Origin: Apoda limacodes
Taxonomy: Eukaryota; Arthropoda; Insecta; Lepidoptera; Limacodidae
Assembly (NCBI GenBank): GCA_946406115.1
Contig: OX291551.1
Coordinates: 7,626,001-7,690,000, forward strand
Direction: 5' to 3'
Length of the DNA: 64,000 bases
Part shown: piece by piece, positions 23,755-37,500 of the stretch
Layout: each line of letters begins with the position of its first letter
How positions within the stretch are numbered: the stretch's first letter is position 1
The notes under the pieces: generated by a model
Databases searched by the model: none
Seen by the model: only the letters and a program-made list of their open reading frames with translations
What the model was told of the DNA's origin: nothing
Made by a program: the position numbers and the translations under genes

Positions 23755-23976
23755 AATTTTTAAACTTGCTTTTCTTAAAACATTAGAATCATATAAAAAT
23801 TCAATCTCACAGAAAATTGTACTAAAAAGTAAAAAGCTTTTCTGTCAGTCGTACGTACATGGATAAAATTTTTATATTCATTATAAAAAAAATAATTTTT
23901 AGTTTTTAGTACAATTCTCTGATATATTGAATTTTTTTATGATTCTAATGTTTTAAGAAAAGCAAGTTTTTAAAAA
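23755..23976. repeat. Long imperfect palindrome
   Basis: The left arm (to about 23836) reads AAACTTGCTTTTCTTAAAAC. The right arm (about 23896-23976) reads TGTTTTAAGAAAAGCAAGTT at its outer end. Arms are about 75-80 bases around a spacer of about 60. It sits inside a longer dispersed repeat (23299-24330). Confidence 0.68.
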
Positions 23977-24022
23977 ATATTTTTTAACTTTCTTTATTTC
24001 AAAACTGCTGCACCAACCTATC

Positions 24023-24243
24023 GTGAATCGTACTAATGCAGAAACCTTCCCCGGCGTGTGCATAACAACTTACCAAAATTTCATTAAAATCGGTTTACCC
24101 TTATTGCGCGAGTCCGACTCGCACTTGACCCTTTTTTATTTCTTAGAAACATTCCCAGGCGTGTGTATAACAACTAACCAAAATTTGTTTATAATCGGTT
24201 TATCCTTATTGCGCGTGTCCGACTCACACTTGACCCTTTTGGA
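24023..24243 (-). repeat. Tandem pair of repeat heads
   Basis: Two diverged copies of about 115 bases in tandem, each holding the GTGTGCATAACAACT and GCGCGAGTCCGACTCGCACT blocks (the second block is the minus-strand head of the dispersed family). They translate as repeated ETFPGVCITT, which is a by-product and not a gene. Confidence 0.6.
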
Positions 24244-25189
24244 AAATCCTTTCTTATCGGATAAGCGTTTTAGGCTGTGCGTTAATCCGTCAGTCAGTCA
24301 TTCAGGAAAAAGCATTTTATATGTACCTATATAGGTAGAAAACCTTTTTTGAAATAAATCAGGTTGAGTTTTCAAACATGTGTCAAAATAAAATGTATTT
24401 TAAATCAAAATAACTAAGAGTATTGATATCAACTTCGAAGCAAATAACTTTTTACCCCTTTTCAACCCCGTTAGGGCATGAATTTCAATAAAATACGAAA
24501 CATGTCTTCCATCAATTCTGTAAAAAAGGTTTATGCAAATTTTTAAGTAGATTGACCAAGGAATCACGTTTTCCCATACAAACTTTGCCCCCCTTTTTCA
24601 CCCCCTTATTAGGGGTAGAATTTCAGAAGATTCTTTCTTATCGAATGCCTACGGCATACAAAGAACACACTCTCCAAGTGTCAGGTCTCTAAGATCAGCG
24701 GTTTAGGCTTATTCAGGACAAAGCATTTATATGTATAAATACATATTAAAAATTTATAAATTTTTATTAATTAACATATATATTTATTTATAGTGTTTTT
24801 ATTGGGTTATATTTCTTATTTAAAAAAACATTCCCATAATGATAAATTTGTAAAATCACTAATGTATATTTTTTATATTGTTATTAATTTAGTTAGTATT
24901 AGAATTCAAAATGTTATAATTTTATTTTTATATAATGTTACATGGTTCATAAGCTTTTATTTAAAATCAGTTTTACACAAGTATCAATTTCATCCCAGTA
25001 CCTTTTAATGGAATTTGTACGAATTTTTTTCTTTTCCGATATTATTTAAGTTGATCTACTATTACTCATTATGTGGTAAGCTACGATAGTTTTCCTTTTA
25101 ATTTCGTTATATGTACTGCTTCCATGGTATTTTTCACACACCCAAGAACGGCTAACTAGCCAGCAGTAGGGCACTGAGTTTAAAAAAAA

Positions 25190-25372
25190 TCACTGTATAT
25201 TTTACCACTTGGTCGGCCTTATTCATATGTATACCTACCCATGCCAAATTACAGCTTTCGAGTACCTACTAATGGTCACTGTGCTAAGCCGCGGGTAGAC
25301 AGACGAAGAGACGGACGGACAGACATGGCGAAACTATAAGGGATCATTGTTGACTAGGGAACCCTAAAAAGC
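25190..25372 (+). repeat. Tail of the same dispersed repeat family
   Basis: Contains GACGGACGGACAGACATGG and ends TAGGGAACCCTAAAAA. The head is missing. Confidence 0.6.
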
Positions 25373-25591
25373 CAAAGCTTTAAAAATTCATGATCTGTAA
25401 AATTGTTTTTTTTTTAATAACTACCAAATAGTTGGATTAACGATTACTTACGTAGAAGAAGAGTAGAACTTTAAAGTGAACATTATGGCCTGGTACATTT
25501 TGGTAAAAAGTATAGGTACCAAATACCCTATAGTGGGTGACACAGCTTAAAGAATGTTATAACCATTTGTTACCACTTAGAGATGTGAGTG

Positions 25592-26056
25592 GTTTTTAGG
25601 GTTCCGTACCCAAAGGGTAATTAGCGGAACCCTACTACTAAGACTTCGCTGTCCGTCCGTCCGTCCATCCGTCTGTCACCGGGCTGTATCTTATCAGTTG
25701 AAATTTTCACAGAAGATGTGTTTCTGTTGCCACTATAACAATATAAAATAAATAAATAAAAAACAGAATAAAATAAATATTTAAGGGGGCTCCCATACAA
25801 CAAACGTGATTTTTTTACTCGATTCTGCTCGATATTGATAACGGCAACAGGTAGACGCTTATAATATTCACAGAATATTTAGTTATATAGTCACTTTAAA
25901 CATAAATAATTTATTAATTAAAATAAATAATTAAATAATTAAAATAAAACAAATATTTAAGAGGCGCTCCTATACAACAAACGTAATTTTTTGCCCTTTT
26001 TTATAGATAATGGTCTTCGTGCGCGAGTCCGACTCGCACTTGGTCGATTTATTTAA
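25592..26056 (-). repeat. GGCCAAGTGCGAG-type dispersed repeat, inverted copy
   Basis: Read on the minus strand it starts near 26056 with the GTGCGAGTCGGACTCGCGCA head and ends at 25592 with GGGTACGGAACCCTAAAAA. It has the uninterrupted target sequence of the TTAA element at 25763-25800. An internal stretch is duplicated (a second TTAAGAGG site near 25960). Confidence 0.8.
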
Positions 26057-27049
26057 TTTTAGTAATAGAAAAAACGAAGTCAAAAAATCACCTCCTTGTG
26101 GAAAATGACTCGATGCTTTGCTTGAGGTGCGCTTTAAGTCATAATTAACTTAACAAAAATTCTGCGAAACAGAAAAATAACAAGCTTAACATAATCATTA
26201 ATTAATTTATATTCAAAAATTTCATTTAAAATTTAGTTACCTACATACATTTTTTTATTAATATCACGACTGCAAATTCGCAAAGATTTTTGTGACCCAA
26301 TACCGCATAAATGGCTGAAGGTTTTTGAATGAAATTTTGAATGCAGTTAGACCGTGGCTTGGATTAACATATAATATGTTCATACTAATTGAAAATTCCC
26401 ACGGAAATTAGTTTTTTGCGGGCAAAACCACGAGACAAAGTTATTTCTTACTTGTAACTATTGTTTTCTTTGATAAAATTTTATAGGGGTGAAATCAGTG
26501 TTCAAAATAGGTCATAGGGGGAAAGACAAATCTTGATTTTCAACTGTAAGGTAAATGATGTGTAAATTGACCAAGTTTCATACAAACTTCCAACTCTAGG
26601 AGTTCTTAGGGAATAATTTCGCAAAAGCCTTTCTTAGTGCACACTTACGTCATTTATGGAACGTTTGTGCAAAATTCTACACTTCTAGACCAGCGGTTAC
26701 AGCTGTGCGTTGATCAAGTCAGTTTCAGTGAATCAACAAGTCAGTCCCTTCTTTTATATATATTAAGCGGATGTAACCGCGGAGCACTACTGGTACCAGA
26801 TAAAATGAAAAACAGCAAATTCCAATAAAAATGTATATTTTTACTAACTAGATTTAGGTACAAAAGTTGCAAAATGTGTTTTTTTTTATAAATATAAAAC
26901 AGTTAGTCTCTTTTATTTTAACAGGAGATAAAGGTTTAACAAAATATATATAAATATATTTAAATTTAGCTACTTACGAAACTAGTAAATTGCTCTCATA
27001 TACTTAATCTACCCACTTATAGTAAAACCTATTTTAAAAATAAACATAT
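26057..27049. other. Unassigned intergenic DNA, repeat-like
   Basis: Contains repeat-tail features (CAAGTCAGTCCCTTCTTTTA then TATATATATTAA near 26740-26765) and no gene signal. Confidence 0.4.
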
Positions 27050-27233
27050 TTCATATAATTAGGTTCGACAGGGAATTCATCCTCACCTTGGAACCTAAAC
27101 TTCTTCCCGCAAACGCTTAAGTTGTGGAATAAGCTCTCTTTTAAGGTTGTCTTCAAAAAAGGAGTGATTTGTTTTTTAAAGGATCGGCAACTTGGACCGT
27201 AAGCTTGTTTGCCATCTTCGTATAAAAAAATGT
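27050..27233 (+). mobile_element. Jockey-type LINE 3' end, short
   Basis: Plus-strand fragment with CGCTTAAGTTGTGGAATAAG and AAGCTTGTTTGCCATCTTCG, then an A-rich end. Diverged and internally deleted. Confidence 0.6.
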
Positions 27234-28406
27234 TCAATTTGACAAATTTGATCAATTTAAAATGTAAGAACTAATGAATGACATATGTATGTAGGTGACT
27301 TTCTGTTTTGATCAACCAATATAGCTCCTAATTTTTTTTAGTGCCGATAGAAAAAAGACATAGGTAAACCTTAAAGCTCAAACGAAGACCAAGATGAATT
27401 AAAAAAAAAAATAGTAAAATGATTTTATGTGTCAGATTATGTTCTGTTTCGAAAATCTCTATTCCATCTCCGGTCGTTTTCCTATCTACACAAATTTTGA
27501 AACTACCAAGTCGTATTGTAAATAAAAAAACACAATTAAAATGCGTGTATAATATGCAGAGCAATAAGGGCTATTGCTAAATTAATATTTAGCTTGTTTT
27601 AAAATGCACAGTAAACGCATTATATCTCTAAATTCTTATTTGCAGATACATTCTTACTTATTCTTTTCTTATAGCCTCTACCACACATTCGACGACGGCG
27701 TCAGTTTGCCAGCCGCCCGCCCGATCGGCGCAGCACACAAGGGCGAAGTCTTTTAATTTCTTAACCAATCCAAATTTGTAGTAAGTTGCATATCCTAACT
27801 TTGTTTTAATGTCATGGAATAAAATGTGCTACTGGACTTTAAAAAGAATTCAAAAATAACGCTGTAAATGTGATAAAAGCAAGTAAATTGTTCTAAAAGT
27901 TTACCAGTGTGTAGCAGGGACCTGCAAAACTCGCAGGCGCAGTCTGTGTGTGGGTGGCTATTACGCATATGTTTTACTTAGCATTCGAGGAGGTATTAAC
28001 AGGTTCACTTACAAATTCAGAGCTATTAATACTTTATAATACAGTACAACTAAACCGCAAACGCCAAGAACCACATTGAATTACGCTTACATTTGAAGAA
28101 TATTTGCACAATTGAGTACAACCACAAAATAAGTATGCACAGAAGAATCACTCATGTGGTATCTATTTTTAAAACCCTTCGCCGCGAAATTATATGATTC
28201 TGTAATAACAACATACTGACCTTAGTGACCTTCTTTGTAATTCCATGACCTTATGTGTACGTGACGTGGAAGCAAAGGAAGTTTTTAGTGCGATTAATAT
28301 GTCGAGACCTTTCTGTATATACTTATTTATGGTAAAAAATAAACCATACAAAACGTCGCTATAACCAAATTATCCTTATACTATTTTTTTATTGTAGTTA
28401 TATTCA
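27234..28406. other. Downstream flank of CPT2
   Basis: AT-rich with one GC-rich patch (CGACGGCGTCAGTTTGCCAG, about 27690-27745). The part next to 28407 should be the CPT2 3' UTR. Confidence 0.45.
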
Positions 28407-28533
28407 TTAACCAGAAAGTATTCTAGTGATATCTATAAAAGATTTGTGTAACGCTTCGATAAACTGTGTGCTGTCATTGTGTGCCTTATAACTGGTCACG
28501 GCTGCTCCTAGTTTGTCCGCGAACGCTGAGTAA
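28407..28533 (-). CDS. CPT2: CPT2 exon 8 and stop
   Basis: 127 bases after a TTCTAG acceptor. It encodes [20 protein letters not shown] and ends in RILSG with TAA at 28407-28409. Confidence 0.88.
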
Positions 28534-31500
28534 CTAGAATAAGAAAAAAATATTCACAGTCAATATAAAATGCAAATCGATGTTTATATAGCGTACCTTT
28601 AAAACAAAAGTGACCTAACTCAAAATGCTTCTGACGCAGTACTAATTCGGTCTCTTTCTTAAGACAAAAACTAGTCAATCTATTATAGGATGTCCTTATT
28701 AAATTTGCAATTATGCTTTTTAATGAAGGTTTAAAGCAAAATCAGAAGTTACCTAATTTTTAAGTTATGTCACTTCCTAACCAAAGGTGCGACAGCTTAA
28801 TATAAGTTTTATTGCAATAGACTTTAAAATGGCCAGAATCCTATGACTCTGGTATTTATATAAATTAATAATTTCAAAAAAGTCCGCCATTACAAAAGTT
28901 TGTGTATTAAGTTTAAATAAATAAATAAAAATTACAAACTGCACACTGAAATGAATTTATGATTAAGCTACATTATTCTAAGCCGCATTAAATTAATTGC
29001 AATCAACTTGTTAGTCATTCTGAAAAGAAGTGAAGCTAAATTGAACTTATTGTGATCACTGCAATTAAAAATTGAATTAATTAATAATCATGAGTTTGCA
29101 CAACTACAGTAAATCTCTATTTTATTGTGTTTTTTAAAGCAAATACGTTTTATTTTTAGACAAATCTCTTCTTAAAAAAATCTACATTCTTAACATTCTT
29201 CGAATAATACTAGGAAATGTTTCACTGTAAAATATAAATTCTAGCTTACCCGATACCATAGCCCTCTTTGACGACTGGTCCAAATCCTCCAGCCAAGACA
29301 CTAGGCGATGACAAAGTACTGGTACTCAATATAGATTTATTTAGGAACTTATATTCATAAGAATCGTATATTTCCGGCCTTGGCATATTGTGGTCTTCAG
29401 CTATCTTCATTAGAGCGAACATGTGCCGGTCAAATCCCTGGCCCATTGCAGCTTCTTTCACCAACTGAGTGTGAGATGTGGTACAAATCTGCAGCATAGT
29501 TCTAAGTTCTTCCGTAGAAGACTTGTTCGAATGGAGAGCATCACAGAATGCCTGTAACAATGGGGTTTTTTTCGGTAAAATTAAGATAATGTATATCAAT
29601 TAAGTATGGTAAAGTAACTTAAACGAATAACCCGCTTGAAAAAAAAATTTACACTATTTTTCATAAAATTGCTTAACGAAAGCTACTATAGAACATTATA
29701 ATACAAGTGAGCTAGGCTGCTCATTACAGGTTGGTTATGGGTTTCGTAATTCAGTCCAGTGTGTATTAAGCAGAGCTCACGGGTGTCATATGACTGTTTT
29801 CAACGCATGTAAAGGACAGTAAACACTTATATTAGTGTTAAAATGTTGATATTTAATAGAATCTAAAAGTTTTGGTATGTTTCTATCAAACACATTGAAT
29901 TTATTTCTCCCAAAATAAGAACTTAGTTCATACGCATAATTTCTTCTTGCTAAAAAAATCTGTTAAGTAAAACGCACTAGTGCGCTAATGCATTAGAGCA
30001 TTGCTCTCCCTTTTGACATGCGAAGTACATTCTCTTGCGTTTATCTATTTAGATTTACGTCTGTGGTAATGGACCCTATTAAGAAGCTGAAAATTTGTAA
30101 ATTAAAGGCTACTTTATGAGCAAGTATGTTGAAAAAGTTATTATGCTTGATGGAGAATGGAGACTTATGGCAACTATAGATTATAATATAATGATATTGC
30201 GATATTTTTGATTGTATGTTTTTAGTTATAAATTATCGCAATTTAAAAAAAAAACAAAAACTGTAGCTGCTATAACTGTGATGACATCGTTTAAGGTGAC
30301 CTTTGACTAGAAATAATTGTGTTTACGGGAGGACTGGTGTCAGCTTAGCGTCTTGATGTTAGTAGTGTGCGAGAATCAAACAAGCACTCTCTGCGCAGCA
30401 GGCAGCCCTGAGCCAGAGCAAGTGAAGGAAAAAGTTAATAGTTTTCGTAGAGGTCTTACCTTGGTTTGTTCAGTGCATGGACGCATGGTTTCGGTTCTGC
30501 CGTGTTTGAAGGCAGAAGTGCTGCACGACTCGTATGTACCAACGTAAGTGTTGCGAAGAAGATGATATGCTGCCTAAAAGGAAGAAAATACAAACATCAA
30601 AATTGTATAGAGAAGAAAACGGATCAAAGGTTTGTCATGTAGCATTACAATATTTCCATTAGCAGTTTATAGAATGTTTGTATTTTCAAAATACTAGCTT
30701 TTGCCCGCCGCTCTGCTCTGGGAACTTGAATATAGCAAGGAATTTTTTTATAGCAAGCTAATGCTGTAGGTATAGTTTGTCCACGTAGAATAGAAAAAAT
30801 CCAGGATAAAAAGTAGCCTATGTCCTTTTCCGTCTCTTCAACTATGAGGAGCTACAACTTCAAATGCTTCAAAACTTGTGTATCCGTTTTATTTACGGGA
30901 TGCGCAAGTTTAATCATGTCTCCCAATCTGGTTTCGCCGGAATAGTCAGTATCATCCTCACACCTAAACCTAAATGGTCACGTACAGTGTTTCAGAGAAA
31001 CTTCCACCCGCGAGCGCTTAGGTTGTGAATTAAGCTCCCTGCCAAGGTTTTCTCTAAGGACTACATTGGGGTATGGGGTTTTTCAAGAAAGAAGTTATTA
31101 GATTTTTCTAAGATCGGCAACGCGCGAGTGATGCCCCAGGAGAGTTGTAAGCGTCCATAGGCTGCGGTAACCGCTTGCCATCAGGTGGTTTGCAAGCTTG
31201 TTTGCCACCTTAGGGGTATAACAAAAAATCCTGACAGGACTTTTTAATACCTTATTTAACCCTGTTTCTCAGAATTCTTCCGTGATCGTTTGAATCTGTT
31301 AACCGAACCTAACCTAATTCAAGATTAGGCGCATTATCGAAATATTTAAACAAAGGGTTATTAAAGAACAATATATATCACAATCCTAGTAATATGAAGG
31401 TTCAAAATTTCATTTCATTTCAATCAATATCATATCTGTATATGTATGTAGTATATATTATAATTATATATTGTGTTTTTATTTAGAAATTTGTTTATAT

Positions 31501-34500
31501 ATGTTATATATTATTCTGCATATTTCTGTTGTCAGGTATTTCTTAAATTTAATTGTAACACAAAAAGACTAACTTGCAACAATTATAAAAAATAAGCTTT
31601 TATCAGACCAGTTTATTATTTAATACCAGAGTTCTTGTCAAGACAATTCAAACGAGCCGAAACACGATATCGTTGCGTCGTTTCATTACAGAGTTCCTAT
31701 GACCACCTTCCAGCTACATCATAAGACCCTGGTAACCATTGAAAGACAAACTACTCGTCAAGACGATTCAAACGAGCCCAAACTCGATGAGGTTTTGTCG
31801 TTTCACTTCGAAGTTCCTATGGCCACCTTGCAGCTCCATCATCAGATCAGCACCATGTCATCATAATATTGCATTGTCACGCGGTTTACACATGTTTGCA
31901 AAATTTCAGTTCAATCAGTAACCGGGAAGTAGGTCGAATTTAATTTGCACAATATGATGACAAACATCGGGACAGGTGACCTAAATAAAAGCTTGTAAAA
32001 ATAAATAGAAGTAAATTTGTTGTAAATTGTAAATTTGTTGTATATAGTTAGAATGAAATATCGATTATTAGTTCCGGGTTAGAGGACCTGGTGAAGCTGT
32101 AACACAGGTATACCCCTACTTCAGGCACCAGCTCCTCACATACTACTTGACTATTTTAATGCCTTAGTATCTAGTTAATTACATTTTGTACTTAGTGTAA
32201 AGTGTGAAGAAGGAAAAATAAAGTAAAGTAAAATTATTATATGTATGTATTTGTATTTACACGTAGCTTTATAAGCAAGTATTGTTATATTTTAAATTTC
32301 ATTACTTGTAGGTTTTTTATAACTTAGTGTTTAATTTATTTTTGATTAAGGTACACATGTTTACTTAATTTCATAGTTGTTATTCATGTTCTGACCCGAG
32401 ATTACCTCTAAAAAATCTCCTTATAGAGATAAACTTGCCTCAGTCTTACCTGTATATGTTATATTTCAAATATATATCCCTGTGCCAAATTTAAAGTCAA
32501 TTGGATAGTCTGTTAAGACGTAAGGAAAGAAGAAAAAATCAGGCTCACCTTCGCATTTATATTAGTAGGTATACATGCTGCTAGCATGTTGCTTTTTCTG
32601 CGGTTTCAGTAACCCTAACACAGCGCTACCTATCGGGTCTAGATAAAATACATAATATTGAAATAGTTTAACACTTTACCTGAAAACCTAACTGCATAAT
32701 ACAGTCAGGGCTAACTTTAAATTTCTTGAGAGCTTCTTTTGTGAGCTTTTCATACAAAATGTAGTCAATGCTAAGAGAGTTACACCAATCTGCATATTCC
32801 TTTTTAGATTTCTCTATAAAATGCTTTGACTTTTCATCAAGTTTGAACTCTGAAAATAATTAAGTTACCATAATTTTTCATTCTTATTTATGATTTTACG
32901 TATCATGTTTAGAAAAAGCCAAAAATAGAATATTTTAATCATATGTTGATACCAAAAAGAACTATATTACTTCTTCACATTTACACCGTTAACTTTAATA
33001 ACTTAATACTACCTACTATATTGTACTATATTATAAGGTCTTATTGCTTTTATTGTAATTATATATAACCTATGCTCCTCTCAAAAATCGGAGTAGGGCG
33101 TAAACAACTGCAATAGTTTTTTAACTAATTTGGTTTCTTTCGAATAATATAGGAAAAAAACTGTAAAATACTTTAAATTTATTACAGAAGAAATGTTACC
33201 TAAAATTTGACACCTAAAATTGTGAATGTTATTCATCCATATTGGGCAAACAGCGTAGCATACTGTCATCACTAATTGTAGCAGATTTTTTACAATATTT
33301 CTTTAAAATGAAAATGTAAAGCCATAGTATTCCATAACATCTACTATATTTACAAAAGTCAGTTTAAGGTACCTATAAATGTTTTCGCAATTTGTATGAA
33401 AACATGCAGCTTAAGTAGAGTAACATGTTCGGTTTAGATGATAATACACAGAGGTTTTATATTGTTTTGTATACACGACCATTAATAGACATATAGGATT
33501 AAGTCAGGATTTGATTTGATTTTTTACAATTAACTGTTGTGGTTTTTTTGTCTTGTTTGCGTTTTCATTGCGTTCTAACTAAAAATGACGATGTTTTATC
33601 TCGCACATTATTTGTGTAGAAATAAAAAATATAAACATCTCTGATGAGGATAGAGTATGATGGCAAAATACAGGAGGTATTTGCTTTGCTACAGAGCCTG
33701 CAGTATAAATCTGGTTATTCGTCCCACTAGTTATGTCAAAATGTTACACAAATAACTTACCAAGCTTTTTAACAGAAATGTTAGTGTTTTTTGGTTGTGT
33801 CTGTGGATGTACAAATGGCTTAGTAGTGGTCTCTTTATATATATCTTGAAAGAACCTCAGCACTGCGACACCATCTCCCCAGGAATGTTCAAAATTAATA
33901 CCTGACACACCATCGCCAGTTACGATAAGACTGAATGATTTATCGAACCATCTGAAATGATAAAAAAGGTTGATATATTATAAAAGGATTAGTTTCTGTT
34001 TAAAAAAAAGTTTCTCTTATTATTTTTAATAGGTACCAATGTTTTTTAAGATCCGACGACCGAGTGGCACAAGTGGTAGTATGTTAAACTGCAATGTCCA
34101 AGGTATCGCATTCAATAAATTATAATTTGTTCATTTAAAATTTTCTTGAGGGCAGTGACAAAAACCTATTGACAAAAGAATTGATATTTCGGGGGGATGA
34201 ACTCTCAAAACACCCCCTTGGATACACCATTACGTGAGGCCTACATGCTTGTATGACCAGCCAGATGTCAAAAGTTGCACATTTGGCTCTGGTCATCATA
34301 ATTAATTCGTGAGTCATTATTTGGAATATGTTTGAATAAATATAGTAAGTGACTAGAAGTAGGTATGCGTGGTAGTTATTAAATTGAGATACAATTTACT
34401 TAAATATATCTGAAACTTTAATTGTGAAAAGCAATTAGGACCTCACCCCCTATTGTAAATTCTATGTTCATAATAATTGTTTATTTAGATGTAAGTAGTT

Positions 34501-37500
34501 AACATTTTCACATTACAAATACATAAATAACCCAATAACGAAAAAAAATTGAAGGCCGTCACGAGACGACCGACAGATGTGAAACATTATCGAGTATACA
34601 ATAGTTGCATAGATATAGTAAACAGTTCATATAGAAAAGCAACGGAGTGTCTAGTATGTGTACGCATACACGCAATGGAGTCGAGAGCGGCGACGTAGAG
34701 AAGCATGACGGCATGAGAGAGCGTCATGCCGTTTGCCGTCAGGGCATACGGTTCGATTTTACTTACCAATAGGTGATTCACATCAAAAGTACAACAATAC
34801 AATTACAACTGTATGGTGAATTTAATTAATAAAATTGTTAAAAATTAAATTTAAATTGCATGTAAGGATATAATAGGGTAGTTTCCAGTAAGAAGATATT
34901 AATAACAATATTAGTTCTTGGGCGGGATTTAAGTCTAAAAATAACGTTAGTAAACCTATTTTGCAAGTTTTATCCAAAATTACCATTATTTTAATAAAAT
35001 AAATATTTAAAAACAGCTTTTTTTTTTTTTATACCACTTAGGTGGCAAACAAGCCTACGGTCCGCCTGATGGTAAGCGGTCACCGTAGCATCACTCGCGC
35101 GTTGCCGACCCTTCAAAATTCTAATAACTTCTTTCTTGAAGAACCCCATACTGTAGTCCTTAGAGAAAACCTAGGCAGGGAGCTCATTCCACAACACAAG
35201 CGTTAAGTTTATCACTGTACACTGTACGCGACCATTTCGGTTCTAAAGTGTAAGAATGAATTCTCTGCTCATATTACATCAAACATCGATCAGATTGCGT
35301 GATATCACTATTTCCCTGCAACTGTATTGAAGTTGTTTCACTTACCTACCTCGCTTTTTTGTACCACATTAGCCAATTTCCGTCTTCATGGAAGACTGCG
35401 AATGTACCCCTGGTGCTCACAAAGGGCGATAGACCAGATCCATCCAATTTCAGGCGAATCACTATTACTATAGATTCTAAGAAGTCGCCACAACAACATA
35501 CATTGCTATACAGATGACACTACTGGAGACGCTACGGGCCGTGCAAACATCCGACGTCCTGTTATGATGAAAACTGCCGATGAAGAACGTCGAAAATGGA
35601 GACCACATTGACCAAGGTCTTTGAATGGGAACCGAAAAATTTGGTATGATTCAACCCAACAAAGATACAAGAATGCGCGTTCACTACTAAGAAAACCCCA
35701 TCCACTGAGGTCCAACAATTCCACAACACACCCCTTACTATTGGAATCCTTAGTGTTGATATCTCCAGCGACATGCAGTTACGAGATGATATGGTAGGCA
35801 AGGTGAAGATGGCGTTCAAAAAACTTGGAGTACTTAACAGAGTAATGCAGTACTTTACTTCAGGGCAAAGGTTGCCGCTTTAAAAGTCGCAAGTACGAAC
35901 CCATATTGAGTACTTTGGGCAGGTGATACTAGCGACGAGCTGATAGAATTATCGACAATCCCAAACTCACAATCAAGCTCTATAGTCTGAGGACAGAGTT
36001 TCTGTTTGAAATGATGCCCAAGTACTTCTGAGGCTACAATATATTCATCACGTAAGGAGTGATTAGATTTTAAAAGGGTCGGCAAAAGCGAGTATTGCAC
36101 CTGGTATTGCAAGTGTCCATATGCTGTGGTGACCGCTTAACATCAGCCAGGCGATTAGCTTGTTTGCTACTTTAGTGGTATAAAACTGTTTTTGTAACTT
36201 AATTTTAACGCCGCAGTAAAACTTAAATACTAATGATTTATTGGTTATTATATATGTCAAAGAACACACATTTATTGTTTTTGAAAATTTTATAACCATC
36301 CTTTTATATGTTAATAATTTAAATATAACAAGCAAATTTCTTATATCTTCAAAAACAATTTAATTATTACTGTTACTTAATATCTACTTACTTTTCTTAC
36401 CTATTAGTACCATTACCATGAAGATAGTGACTTAGAATTTTATGCTTATCATCATTTATAACTTCAGTGTCTAACACCAAGTTAAATATGGCAGAATCAA
36501 TTTTATTTAAGACATCAATATTTCCAGTTTCTTCTAAATATGCCCTTTGTTTAGCCCATTCATCTCGATTTTGACATGTTAGTACACCTAAAGGATGTTC
36601 TGCTTCTAAGCTATTGTCATTCAATATTTTACTCAGGTTGCCAAGTATATCTGAAGGTGACAGCAAATAACCTTAAAAATATTAAATAAGTTTCATTAAT
36701 ACAAGTTAGTTTAATTCAACCTGGCTATTACAAAAGTGCCACCAGTAACAAGTAAAATGTAAGTGAATTTGATTAAATACAGCCATGGTCTAGAAGTTTA
36801 ACTCCAAACAAAATAATAAATTGAGACTGTGGTTCAAAATTTGTAGGGGGGCCCGTTTTTTACCACCATAGTGGTACAAAAAGGCTGCAATTACAATTTA
36901 CTGTGTACATGGCTCAACTTCGGATTGTCATACTTTTTTTTAAGGACCTACTCTATACTATGTAGGTACCTTCCATTCCATAATATTAAATATCAATTAA
37001 ATGTATGCGTAAATAATTCATTTATGTTTTCCAATTCTATATATTTTTTAAACAAATTTCGAGACAAAAATAGAGCTTAGCAAAACCAAGGCAGGGGTGC
37101 AGTGTAGCCATTAGTACAGAGTAACTACCTTATTGTAAATTTTATTGTATAGTAAACACATGAACTGTGTTTAAAGCCTTAGCAACAGATAAAAGCTTAA
37201 GTTAAAATATAATATTTTTTAAGTTTTACCATCAGCATCCAGCACATCAAAAACAAAAAAGTTTCCTTTCCTTTGAACAACAACATGCTTGCTTGTAGGG
37301 TCTCTAAATATTTTATCTTTTACAGGAAGGGGAATACGGGTTGCTCCAAATAAACCAGAAAATTGGCTCATATCTAGAGGAAATGCTTTAAATAAATATG
37401 CACCATACCTAGAACAGATTTTTAGTTGGTTTTTAAAATATTTAGTGAATTTCTTTGTTATTTATTTTGTGCTTCTTCGACACAGCAATGGTGCTACATT

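Larger units (their letters stand above)
23299..24335 (+). repeat. Lepidopteran dispersed repeat starting CTAGCTGACCCGGCGAACG
   Basis: Begins with the ACTAGCTGACCCGGCGAACG block, familiar from lepidopteran interspersed repeats, and ends near the GTACCTATATAGGTAG stretch. It includes the palindrome and the tandem head pair. Confidence 0.5.

Noticed and set aside
24023..24334. 103-codon open frame with repeated ETFPGVCITT
   Set aside because: It comes from a tandemly doubled dispersed repeat and has no family similarity.
29246..29599. 117-codon frame as a separate gene
   Set aside because: It is CPT2 exon 7 plus intron read-through before the acceptor.
31305..31320. Telomere-like CCTAACCTAA
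   Set aside because: Only two units; no array.
35299..35517. 72-codon frame as a host gene
   Set aside because: [10 protein letters not shown] and its surroundings are a Jockey-clade reverse transcriptase fragment.
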